The notes beneath the pieces are model-generated. The model saw only the letters and a program-made list of their open reading frames with translations, had not been told where the DNA came from and made no database searches. This document shows, in pieces, positions 55,700 to 64,000 of a DNA stretch of 64,000 nucleotides; the stretch's first letter is position 1, and every line of letters begins with the position of its first letter. A program made the position numbers and the translations under genes. Source of the stretch: Isoetes taiwanensis (taxonomy: Eukaryota > Streptophyta > Lycopodiopsida > Isoetales > Isoetaceae); assembly GCA_021234155.1 (NCBI GenBank), contig JAJEKV010000005.1, positions 10,968,572 through 11,032,571 on the forward strand, written 5' to 3'.

Positions 55700-55990
55700 G
55701 AAGTGCTTGGAAAAATGGCTTCAGAAGGATTTGGTATCATGGAATGTGATTCTTACAGGATATGCTGAACATGGATTTCTCCATAATGCAATTGAGCTCT
55801 TTATGGAAATGCCCAGCCATGATTTGATTTCCTAAAATGCCACAGCTTATACGTATGCCAGGCATGGGGAGCTTAAAAAAGCTTTAGTTTTTTCTCAACA
55901 GATGCCTGAAAGGGATGGGTTCAGATGCACTACCATGATAGCAGGCTGCGCATTGAAGAAGGCAGCACTTGAATTGCACAGATGTAAAAA
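55700..55990 (+). pseudogene. PPR gene relic 2 (two to three repeats)
   Basis: One frame reads LQKDLVSWNVILTGYAEHGF, HNAIELFMEMPSHDLIS, then a stop where the family has SWNA, and on through YARHGELKKALVFSQQMPER and MIAGCALKKAALEL. The KDLVSWN..I.GYAE.G..  pattern is the L/S-type repeat of plant PLS-class PPR proteins. One clear internal stop; start and C-terminal E/DYW domains are not found. It may come from the same parent gene as relic 1, 1.2 kb upstream. Confidence 0.75.
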
Positions 55991-56210
55991 TGGCCTCCTC
56001 ATATTGTACTTAAGCTATTGTTTTGAAGAATCAAATTGTATTTATGGCATTCTAGGCTTGTCTCATTCTAGTCTTGTCTCCTGTAATTAGATTACAAGCA
56101 GAAGTGTTTCTAACATTGTTACATGCATAAGTGTTTCTAAAATTGCTACATGCATTTAGGCCATTCTTAATGCCCAAAGTGCCAAGAGCATTTATGCATG
56201 CCCTGCATAA

Positions 56211-56364
56211 CCCCCCGTGTGAAAATATGCATCCAAACCAAAGGGGGTTTCAGGGGGATTTTAATTTAATTATGTTGGATGCAATAGTTTGTGTTAATTA
56301 ATGTTAATGGTAGTGATGTATTGTTGCTATATTAAAAAAAAAAAAAATGTAGGCCCTTCGGGCC
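56211..56364 (+). repeat. Repeat Z, copy 2
   Basis: CCCCCCGTGTGAAAATATGC, CCAAACCAAAGGGGGTTT, GGGGGATTTTAATTTAA, then TAATTAATGTTAATGGTAG, an A run and the hairpin GGCCCTTCGGGCC (56352-56364). Same order as copy 1 at 40615-40842 but without its minisatellite. A partial third copy of the start (AACCCCCAGTGTGAATATGC) lies at 56549-56568. Confidence 0.65.
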
Positions 56365-56749
56365 ATACAATACATGTACAAAATTAACACCATTAAGTAC
56401 ATTTCCTCAAACCTTATAGTATTTTGCAAACCTCAATACACAGTATACAAAAACTTGTTCAGGCATACCCCACAAATGAGGATCGCTATGTACGGTCCAG
56501 ATCAAGGAATAAAGGGCAAATATGCCCATCACTCGGTGTCTGGAGTAACCCCCAGTGTGAATATGCCTCCAATAGTATTGCCTTTATTTTAACCTTGGAC
56601 ATCAACATGATTTTGAATTTTCTTTTGAGTTTTGAACTTATTTTTGATAAAAACAAAAGGAAATAGTACTCAATCCTAAAGTACCTAGTGTAGGTACTTT
56701 AACGGGTTCAAAAAAGTAGCATGCTTATGCACATCGGTATAGAATATAG

Positions 56750-57345
56750 CCTGCACTCGACCCATAAAATCCACATCTTTAGAAATTAGTTGCTCCACCA
56801 CATTTGCATTATCAGACATAGCCAGGAAGAAAACTTTGCTCAACTTTCTCAAGGATTGATATGCAGGCAGAGCGAGGCAAGAAATATGTTGAGGAAGTCA
56901 ACACATGAGCCTATTGAAGTATAGAAATTACTAGTATAATAATCAATCACGGAATGAGATGTAAAATTTTCTACATATCTAACATGAGCATCATGGTTGA
57001 GTTCCATTAAAGGAACTCGTGAGGCCGCCACAAAAGATATACAATCTGAAGGGCAACTGCATATCAAATCTTGAACGCTTCGCTTTCAGGACCTCCACAA
57101 TAGAGCGCACCTCTTCTCTGCTAGTGAAAGATAACACTTGAAGAGCAGCCTCTATGGAGCGAGTCTTATAGAACATGAAAGTCATTCTTAAGCCAATAAG
57201 AGAAGGAGATGTGTGAAATTCCTGCAACAGAGTAAAAATCTACTATGTCGAATGAGTATCGGTCGTATGAAAAGAGCTATCAAGTTTAATATGGCCACCA
57301 TCCTCCATCCTGATGGCAGTGGAAGGATCTATATCAAAAGATGGA
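56750..57345 (-). pseudogene. LINE ORF1 relic
   Basis: Minus-strand frames align with the ORF1-only LINE at 9280-10872: AALQVLSFTSREEVRSIVEV then DMQLP (57170-57060) against AALNIMVQNNKKELSSYLNE ... DVQLP, and NHDAHVRYVENFTSHSVIDY (57000-56940) against DHNAHL..CVQNLVSHAVVC. Frames are broken. No tail or ends could be set. Confidence 0.6.
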
Positions 57346-57744
57346 TGACTTGAAAGAGCTCACTGAGAAAAAGCCAACAGATTTTGATGAACCAAAGAGA
57401 AAATCCTTGGATCACCCATCGATGAAGCTTCTGTCGGCATCTCCAACAAAGGGGTCGAAACAACCAAAGTACAAAACTAAAGCAAAAGTTGTACAAGAAG
57501 AGAGAGCACTAGAAAAGCTTTCTAAAACCAAAAATCATTGAAAAAGGAATCTAGATGCAAAAGTTATGAAAGATTCAGCAGGCTAGCACCATTGCCATCA
57601 CCATGGGACCCATCTGAGCGCCTCCCCCGAGACCATTGAGGAATGATCTGAACCATTGCTTAGAGTAGGAGAATGCTTGAAGAGACTTGTACCAAAGATC
57701 ATCATTAACATGAAAAGAAAAACAACAAGCTTCCCTTTCCAATG

Positions 57745-58192
57745 TTGATCATTGATCGCCTTTTGGAAACTGCATTATTCCTTCCCTTCTCACATTTGAT
57801 CAACCCATATTTCCTTTGAGAAGTAATTCTTTTTATCCTCCGAGTAAGTTTATCTTACTTAAACGAGGAAGAACAATGAACCTGGAAAAAACAGCAAGCC
57901 TTTGTTTTCAACGTTGACCATTGGTCGCCTTTTGAAAACTATGTTAGTCCTTCCCTTCTCAAGTTTGATCAACTTAGATCTCTTTTGAGAAGTAATTCTT
58001 TCTGATCCTCCAAGTAAGTTTCCTTTACTTGAACAAGAAAGGTCCCCGTCTTTCATCCTTCAAGTAGGTTTCCCTTACTTGAAGAAAGTTCAACTTTTCT
58101 GATCCTTCAAATAGATCGCTCCAATCCAACTTGAACAAGAAAGGTGTTCCCCTCTCTAGAATTGATCAGTCTAGTTTTTTATTAGAGAGAAG
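57745..58192 (+). repeat. Tandem stem-loop array with conserved loops
   Basis: Two units of 169 bp and a third, divergent one. Hairpin type A: CTTCTCA/TGAGAAG (57786-57823), CTTCTCAA/TTGAGAAG (57955-57992) and CTCTCTA/TAGAGAG (58152-58189); each loop contains TTGATCA. Hairpin type B: GAGTAAG/CTTACTT (57842-57860), CAAGTAA/TTACTTG (58011-58031) and TTCAAGTA/TACTTGAA (58059-58083), with loop GGTTT(C/A)C. Stems change on both sides while pairing is kept. It lies about 760 bp upstream of the open frame at 58953. Confidence 0.6.
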
Positions 58193-58952
58193 CAAATCTA
58201 CCCCACGTACATTCTAAGGATTTTCCTTACAGGCAGTTCTTTTAGACATGTAAGCCAACCCAATTTTGCAGACATAATAACTTTATTGTACTGAAAACTG
58301 AGCATTCATTAAAATGGAATAACTTTTCTTTTTCAAAACAAATAATTTTCCCTTCTATTTGACATGCTCAATTCTCAATCATCCCCACACAGGCACATGC
58401 AACCTTTAAATTGCGTCGAATGCTTCATACCTTTAATGTATAGGAGTGGTTATCTCAAACATGTTCTCCTTAGGGGGCTTCTACGACTTTAAGAGAGTTT
58501 TGACATTTAGGATAATATCTGCAAGACATTCCCATGCTTCGTCCTTTGGTACTGCCAACTTTGCATGGCTACGGAGCCGGATGATGCTTGGGAGTTGCCT
58601 AACCAACAAGGGCAAGATAGAACGGGAGAAGGATCTTCGGCCCAGAGAAGGGAAGAGGCGGACATGCAAGAGCCTTGATCAAAACACCTCCAAATTAGAT
58701 GAAATAAATTGCAATAGGACCATTAGACAATTTTCTCCATGTTTATCACTTCGAATTACCCAGAAAGCACCCGACCATTCTCCAAAATAGTAATAGCCCT
58801 CAAATGCTAGAAAATTCCCACTTAAAATCTATCTATAAATACCAGACCACACCTCATTAGCAACATACGTCTTTGCTCCTCGCCCCAAGCCGATCTTCTA
58901 GCTCCTTGAGGCGCTCATACATTTGTTTGATATTCCTATCTTCATCAGAATC

Positions 58953-59822
58953 ATGGCTACTGCATCATTTAGGTAATGGTATAGCACCACTCCCCATGTA
59001 GCAGAGGCAGATGTTAACTTTGTCTTCACAGTTTTTCAGCACGAATTTGACTTGTCATCCACAATAGCAGCTACACAATTCTACCAGGAAGTCATGCAAG
59101 AATTTCAAGCAAAAGTAGGTCCTACATTACATGAACTACCTCCTTGCATAGGATCTGTACCCAAGGCACCCCTCCAGGCAGCCTTAAGCCATGTCCCAAA
59201 TATAGCTAAGTACCTGGAAAACAAAGCAATTCGTATGCCAGATTACATGACTATGACTGTGAACAGAAGAAGGTACTTCTCCTACACAGCTGCCTTAGCC
59301 ACGTTCTTGTTCCACAAAGTGCAGACACAATTAGGGGAACCTTCCATTCAGCCGTTGAATATAGAACCCCTTAGCTCCACAGGAGAAGAATGTCTACTTC
59401 TCGAATAAAAAGGCTCGGATGAGGAAGACGAAGAAGGTGAAGAGGAGGGTGACATCAAGGACACAACCGAAGTGAATCCATCTGAAGAGGAACGTTAAGC
59501 GGAGCAAGAAATCCACCGATTTAATGCAGACTTATAGACAACCCGGATAGCCCTACCACTAGGGCTAGGCATCACAAGCCTCACCCCCATCATCATGGGA
59601 GGTGAAGAATACCTTCTCCTCCACGACATCAAGAATCTACCAGAATGTAGAGATCGGGAATATAGAGTCGATGAGCTCCTACATCTCCTACGCCAGCAAG
59701 CAGACCTTGATGATTTCATCGATCGAGAAACACACGATTTTTCGATTGATGTACGCGAGTCGGTATCATATATATGCCAGCCCACTAAGACATTCAGGCC
59801 TACGGTAGAATCAGGCACATGA
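58953..59822 (+). pseudogene. Unrecognised 290-codon frame with about four stops
   Basis: A single frame opens MATASF and runs to a double stop at about 59822 without any frameshift. Blocks: HVAEADVNFVFTVFQHEFDL, QEVMQEFQAKVGPTLHELPP, TVNRRRYFSYTAALATFLFH, an acidic linker (GSDEEDEEGEEEGDIKD), then MGGEEYLLLHDIKNLPECRD, LLHLLRQQADLDDFIDRETH and SYICQPTKTF. Constant frame, varied composition and an acidic linker between two globular blocks say that this was once a real protein. I do not recognise it; a plant retroelement core protein or a lineage-specific host gene are both possible. The longest uninterrupted part covers 59052-59408. Confidence 0.45.
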
Positions 59823-59849
59823 TGATCCAGCAAAAGCTACCATCTGGGG

Positions 59850-60510
59850 AAGAATTTATAGCGAACTAAGAACGAATGGGTATCAGAGGGAAGACAACAA
59901 GTGCACTTCAACCGAGCTCCTCCTCAACTCACCCAACCCCAGCTACAGGGCAGGAGCTGACAACCTGACTCATCTCAGAACTCAACTTGCTGCAAGCTAG
60001 GCGAATCTTAAAAAAAAGCTAACAACATTTTTCTACCTAGTTATCATTATTTTGGGACATGTAATTTTTTTTTTAATTGGATTACAGCCATGCCACTATG
60101 GCGTTGATTCAGGGATTCAGATCATTGGCTTCAGTGAAAGATGAATCTGAACCAAGATTTATATCTGATATTCTTTTGATCCAGAGCATTGGAGTTGCAA
60201 GGCGAACATTTTCTATATAATAATAGCACTATGAGTTGGGTGCCAAATGGAATCATGGAATTAGCACTTGACTTGGTGAAACCAACTGTCACGCCGACTG
60301 CTTCTTTCAACTTGCAGCCCTACCAAGAACAAAAAATGCAATACAACAGACAAAAGCCCTGCGGCTTACGTCATCTTATTTGCGAATTCACACCCCTTTG
60401 GGCACCGAAACAAACAATCCCATTCGCCCAAACCTAAACAGGAACTCTGTGATTAAATTCAACAATATTTGAGTGGAGAGTACGGCTTTTGAGAATTAGG
60501 TCAGGCATGA
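59850..60510. other. No supported gene
   Basis: 660 bp. An 82-codon plus-strand frame at 60189-60437 (GIMELALDLVKPTVTPTASF) has no family resemblance. A run of T at 60067-60075. Confidence 0.35.
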
Positions 60511-60518
60511 ACCAACTT

Positions 60519-60870
60519 GGCCACAGAAGCTATCGAATAAAAGGTAGCAAACATATCTAACATGAGTATGGAGGCAGCACCTGGGACGCAAGATAAGGGG
60601 GCGCGTAGTGGCATGCTCGAGTAGCCGGCCATGCCTCACTTCACTAGAGGCTTGAACTCAAAGGAAGATTACAGAATGAATACTATATGCTAATATTTCC
60701 TCCAAACATAGCCCATTTTAAGCTAATCTGGTGATCTGGAAGCAAGCTGGCCACAGAAGCTATGGAGTAGAAGGGGCAGACATATCTAACAGGAGTATGG
60801 AGGCAGAAGTTGAAGACAGGGGAGCGTGTACTGGCATGCGCGTGCAGCCTGCCATGCCTCGTTGGAGAAG
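60519..60870. repeat. Direct duplication, period 228 bp
   Basis: GGCCACAGAAGCTAT(C/G)GA(A/G)TA(A/G)AAG at 60521 and 60749, followed in both by CATATCTAACA(T/G)GAGTATGG and later GCATGC...GCC(G/T)GCCATGCCTC. About 115 bp are shared with many substitutions. No gene. Confidence 0.75.
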
Positions 60871-60959
60871 AAAATTAGAATATGCTTTGTAATGGATCAA
60901 GATCTTCAATTGATCAAGCCATAAGGCATGCAATATGATAGTTCCGGGCATATTCGAGC

Positions 60960-61585
60960 CAACCCGATCTGGAAATAAAATGCGAAAACATCATCTTTTT
61001 TTTTTTGGCTACTATCTCTAGCCCTCCAAATGGCATATTCATTTCATATTCTATTCTCTACACTAATCTATGCCTTATACTTAGGGCATTCCATACATAT
61101 TCCATAAACTTCACAACCTCGCCTAGGGTTTGCGCTTCGAGCAACCCAAAAATGCCTTATGCAAGTTGCATATCTAGATGTCAATGGTCTTCTACAAGTA
61201 TTACACTACAAGCACACAATTGCTAAATACCTATTCTTGTAAGAGCTTGACTAGGGGTCACCATTGTGTTGTATATGTTTTTGGGAAAATTCCCTTTAAG
61301 GGTAGATCCTGGCCCTTTAAACCAAGATCAACCTGAAATATGCCCTGGGAGATGAATGCTGAATCACCATAATGAGAACCCTAGAAATGGAATACTAAAC
61401 GTAAATACATTGAGAAACAGTTAATTTGGATGTTGAATACGTAATGGTCATCTGGGACAAAAGCTTTTCACCTTGGAATGTAATAATCTAACTTTGAAAT
61501 ATCTTTATCTTAATCTAGAGAACAAAGCTGCAACCCGGGGATATCACTTAGTGTATAAGGGATACGCCATGTGCGAGGAAGGGGT
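60960..61585. other. No supported gene
   Basis: Starts with a T11 run (60995-61006), possibly the poly-A of an eroded minus-strand retroposon. The 73-codon frame (61005-61226) looks random. Confidence 0.35.
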
Positions 61586-61589
61586 CATA

Positions 61590-61735
61590 AAAAACCCCTT
61601 CGTATACGCTTTTTTTAAGGTCTAAAAAACCCCTTTCCGTATGAAATACATCACTAGAGATTGGATTTTTTAAGGTCTAAAGAACCCCTTCCCGTACGTA
61701 TTCGTACGCTTTAGGTTAAAAAAAACCCCTTATCG
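61590..61735. repeat. Short tandem repeats AAGGTCTAAA(A/G)AACCCCTT
   Basis: AAAAAACCCCTTCGTATACG (61589), TAAGGTCTAAAAAACCCCTT (61616), TAAGGTCTAAAGAACCCCTT (61670) and AAAAAACCCCTTATCG (61719) form an imperfect array. Several units are followed by GTATACGC or CGTACG palindromes. It directly adjoins the SINE below. Confidence 0.65.
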
Positions 61736-61885
61736 TCCACTCACATGGTATATACGGCCTACACTATGTGAATCCCCCGGAGCTGCAATTAACAAGAGGC
61801 TCTTTGGGAATCGAACCCAAGCACGTGCACAAAGACAAAAAATTGAAATCATACCTGTCCAACAACTCTTTGCAAATTTAAGATC
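61731..61885 (-). mobile_element. tRNA-derived SINE with LINE-like 3' end
   Basis: On the minus strand a perfect B box GGTTCGATTCC (61817-61807) lies 41 bp after a degenerate A-box region (GCAAAGAGTTGTTGG, 61873-61859), the layout of a tRNA head. The body ends GTGGACGATA (61740-61731), identical to the sequence just before the TATTC tail in LINE fragments B (2672-2681) and C (53137-53146). It is followed by the GGGGTT/A-T-rich repeat array instead of a TATTC tail. A decayed real tRNA gene is the alternative, but no acceptor stem is seen. Confidence 0.5.
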
Positions 61886-61889
61886 GTAG

Positions 61890-62490
61890 CCCCATAAAGA
61901 AAGGTCTAAGGATTAAGGAATATGTAATCACAATCTTTATGATCCCATTTAGAATGCAGGAAAAGAAACAAGAAGCAAAAGAAACATAATGATGTCAAGC
62001 CTAGTCGTTTGAGAAAAAGAGCGTATCTCTATTGTTAAAGGAAGGACAAGTAAATGAACAACAACAAAGATGGCGTCAAGCTCTTCCAAATAGGTCTTGA
62101 TTCAAAGATGAAAAACAACAAGCTAACAAACCATAGACATCTAGCACAAAATTATTAATGAAGCAATAGCTCACGATAAACTTTTAAGAAATAGAAGTGC
62201 AGAGCTTAGGTCGTCATCTTTACTGAAATCGTACTTAACAAACTAGATCGATCCATTCAGATCCTATTGAATCAAAAGTATAAACCAGAGCTGAGAGCTT
62301 CGAATATAAGCATATGCCTCATAAACACAACATCAAACCTATTCCTATGCATAAAGGCAGAGAGCTACAATACCTAGAACTTGCACATAACAACCATAGC
62401 CAACAAATCAAACCCTAATACAAAATGCACATAGGTCCAAAAAATAAAAAGGCTCCAATTTAGCAACCTTTTCACAAATCCCAACCCTAG
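61890..62490. other. AT-rich, no gene
   Basis: 600 bp with no open frame above 60 codons, no repeat and no recognisable structure. Confidence 0.4.
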
Positions 62491-62491
62491 G

Positions 62492-62605
62492 AAATGTTGG
62501 GACTTTAGCTTTAATTTCCATATTATAGCAAAGCGCCCCCTTTAAATGTTGGGACTTTAGCTTCAATTTCCAGATTATAGCTAAGCGCCCCCCTTTAAAA
62601 GTGTG
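62492..62605. repeat. Direct duplication of about 54 bp
   Basis: AAATGTTGGGACTTTAGCTT followed by CAATTTCC or TAATTTCC and ATTATAGC(A/T)AAGCGCCCCC(C)TTT occurs twice in tandem, with three to four differences. Confidence 0.85.
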
Positions 62606-63003
62606 TAGGAGAGTGCCTATGTATTATATGGTCAAGCTTTAAAATAAATATTTTACATTCTCATGTTTTTTTACGTCATGATATTTAGAATGTGCCAAGT
62701 ATAGAGATCTTCCAAGGTACCATTGCAAATCATATCCATCCATCTCATGTTCTAGTGGTCCAACACCATACCCAAGGTTTCTCGGGTTCCTTTTGGTTTT
62801 TGTGGAGGTGGCGTTTGTTGAATAACGAATAGTAAAATAAACCCTATTCCCTAGGATGTATGGTGTGTAACTTTGGGGATAAACAAGTAACTAAACCACG
62901 AAAACGTGGCAATGATGCACAGTTATAATGTGTAAACAAATAAACAACATAGAAGGTAGTATATCTGGACAAATTTGAAACTGCTATAGGAGGGAATGCC
63001 CAT

Positions 63004-63075
63004 ATGTGGATGTGATGTTTTGTTTCAAAGAGTAAAAAATGTGTGGATGTGATGTTTTGGTCCAGAGAGTAACAT
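63004..63075. repeat. Direct duplication of about 37 bp
   Basis: TGTGGATGTGATGTTTTG followed by (T)TTCAAAGAGTAA or GTCCAGAGAGTAA, twice in tandem. No gene. Confidence 0.75.
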
Positions 63076-63340
63076 GGGAGATCTTAAATAGGGGCCACAG
63101 GATATAAGGACGTGCATGGAGTGAGACAAATTGCAAGTCAAACAACACCACTAAAGGCAATGGTTTGGTCCAAATGCAAATGGGGCCAATATGACCCCAC
63201 TAGAATAAGCATATTCACCACAATCAATAACAAATCCACATGCCTAACGTCCACTGCACAACTTAAAGGGTTAACATGGGCCAATTTATGGTACATTCCA
63301 CATGTTCAATCTTGCCCCATCCATGAACTTGTAAGTTGCG

Positions 63341-63570
63341 GGTATGGCAGGAGCTTTTAGCTATGGCAGGTGGCCCCTGCAATGCCTTCATCTTCAGACT
63401 CCTACATTGTCTTCATCTTGAAGCTTATAACTATGGTAGATCCCACACCAGCTATGGCAGGAGCTTTTAGCTATGGCAGGTTAGACAGAAGCTCCTGCAC
63501 CGCCTTCATCTTCAGACTCCTACATTGTCTTCATCTTCAGCTTATAACTATGGTAGATCCCACACCAGAT
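63341..63570. repeat. Tandem duplication of 110 bp next to the partial gene
   Basis: Two units start GGTATGGCAGGAGCTTTTAG (63341) and GCTATGGCAGGAGCTTTTAG (63451), each with CATCTTCAGACTCCTACATT and TATGGTAGATCCCACACCAG. On the minus strand they read ESEDEGGAGAS-like words, similar in flavour to the acidic partial protein at 63679-64000, so they may be decayed coding repeats beyond its present stop. Confidence 0.8.
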
Positions 63571-63678
63571 TCAGCCTTTCCACTAGAGTCTAACATCATG
63601 GTATATTTAATGGATGGTTTAGCACTTGCAAGCACAGCATCAGGTCAAGTCTTTCCCTTACATTGCAACCTTCTCATA

Positions 63679-64000
63679 TTAAATAAGTGTCCAATCTTCT
63701 TCAATAGATTCAGCCTCTGCACCTGGCTCTGCATCTTCCATCAAAGATTGAGTAACATGGTTATTCTTTTTGCTTGATTTTGTCTCAGATCCTGTCCATT
63801 TCATATCGGATTCAACCCTGCAAGTAGACTCTGCCCCAGGCTCAGGGCTGGCACAAGAGACTACCCCACATTCAGGTTTTAATTCTGCACCAACTTCAGC
63901 TTTTGTAGATTCAACTGGCTGCTTGAAATAATGATCACCCTTTGTATCAGTTTCAGACTTAAAGAAGAAGCTCTTTGCATTAGTTTCAGCACTGGAAAAG
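63679..64000 (-). CDS. C-terminal part of an acidic, repetitive protein (runs off the right edge)
   Basis: An uninterrupted minus-strand frame of 106 codons enters from the right edge and stops at TAA (63679-63681). It begins FSSAETNAKSFFFKSETDTK and continues VESTKAEVGAELKPECGVVS, PEPGAESTCRVESDMKW, SETKSSKKNNH and DAEPGAEAESIEEDWTLI. Ser/Glu/Thr/Lys-rich with loose internal repeats (EPGAES/EPGAEAES, KSETDTK/GSETKSS); probably disordered. There is no Met at the start of the visible part, so the exon or gene begins outside the window. I do not recognise it. The lack of stops in biased composition is only moderate evidence for a gene. Confidence 0.5.
   Translation of the reverse strand, partial: FSSAETNAKSFFFKSETDTKGDHYFKQPVESTKAEVGAELKPECGVVSCASPEPGAESTCRVESDMKWTGSETKSSKKNNHVTQSLMEDAEPGAEAESIEEDWTLI

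Noticed and set aside
57341-57541. Lys-rich 66-codon plus-strand frame
   Set aside because: Antisense to the upstream part of the minus-strand LINE ORF1 relic; low-complexity.
61807-61817. Functional tRNA gene
   Set aside because: Only the B box is perfect; no acceptor stem, anticodon stem or clear A box. SINE head preferred.

Overview
The window looks like nuclear DNA from a large, repeat-rich land-plant genome. The evidence is a SAUR-type auxin-response gene, pentatricopeptide (PPR) relics, plant L1 LINEs with a zf-RVT tail, Ty1/Copia and chromodomain Ty3/Gypsy retrotransposons, and a hAT transposon of the DUF4371/ZNF862 type. The second LINE lineage (RT motif YCCFVDFKKAFD) and the PPR wording (EFFKQMQQKGIQ) remind me of ferns and other seed-free plants. 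I would guess a fern, with a gymnosperm as alternative, at low confidence. Almost everything in the window is decayed and transposon-derived. Only two stretches look like live or recently live host coding sequence: the SAUR-like gene (42403-42762, minus) and an open C-terminal exon running off the right edge (63679-64000, minus).

Layout, left to right. 1-1036 is a minus-strand LINE RT fragment abutting a GC-rich 142-bp foldback MITE. 2304-6199 is a nearly complete hAT transposon with a perfect 8-bp target duplication, hosting a 5'-truncated LINE. 6430-8846 holds a LINE/SINE 3' end and then the RT-RNase H part of a Copia fossil. Its LTR (8847-11516) is split by an ORF1-only LINE derivative (9010-11096) with a perfect 13-bp target duplication. 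11517-13118 has a repeat of unknown type (Y), a 94-bp pure G run and an (AG)79 tract. 13119-16340 is empty AT-rich DNA, followed by an L1 RT fragment (16345-17110) and a probable 2.9-kb solo Gypsy LTR (17642-20577). 21430-24417 holds a second copy of Y plus repeat X, with a 2.2-kb insertion of unknown type. 24418-33670 is a Copia 5' half (LTR, gag, integrase, start of RT) whose LTR holds a full-length 5.9-kb L1 LINE.

34522-52232 is bounded by a minus-strand Gypsy 3' LTR on the left and its 5' LTR on the right. Inside lie a chromodomain integrase tail, a LINE 3' end, short repeats, the SAUR-like gene, a Lys/Glu-rich ORF, a 1.7-kb polypyrimidine tract and a leader with three hairpin-bearing tandem repeats. 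52233-57345 holds repeats X, W and Z, a third copy of the YCCFVDF LINE, two PPR relics and a LINE ORF1 relic. 57745-58192 is an array of structured stem-loops just upstream of an unrecognised 290-codon frame (58953-59822). The right end has short tandem duplications, a tRNA-derived SINE and the partial gene.

No operon or pathway logic is present; the biology is that of nested transposons. The items I would look at first are the ORF1-only LINE, the SAUR-like gene enclosed between the Gypsy LTRs, the stem-loop array, and the C(UUCG)G hairpin shared by several repeat families. All identities rest on reading motifs by eye; no database search was run.
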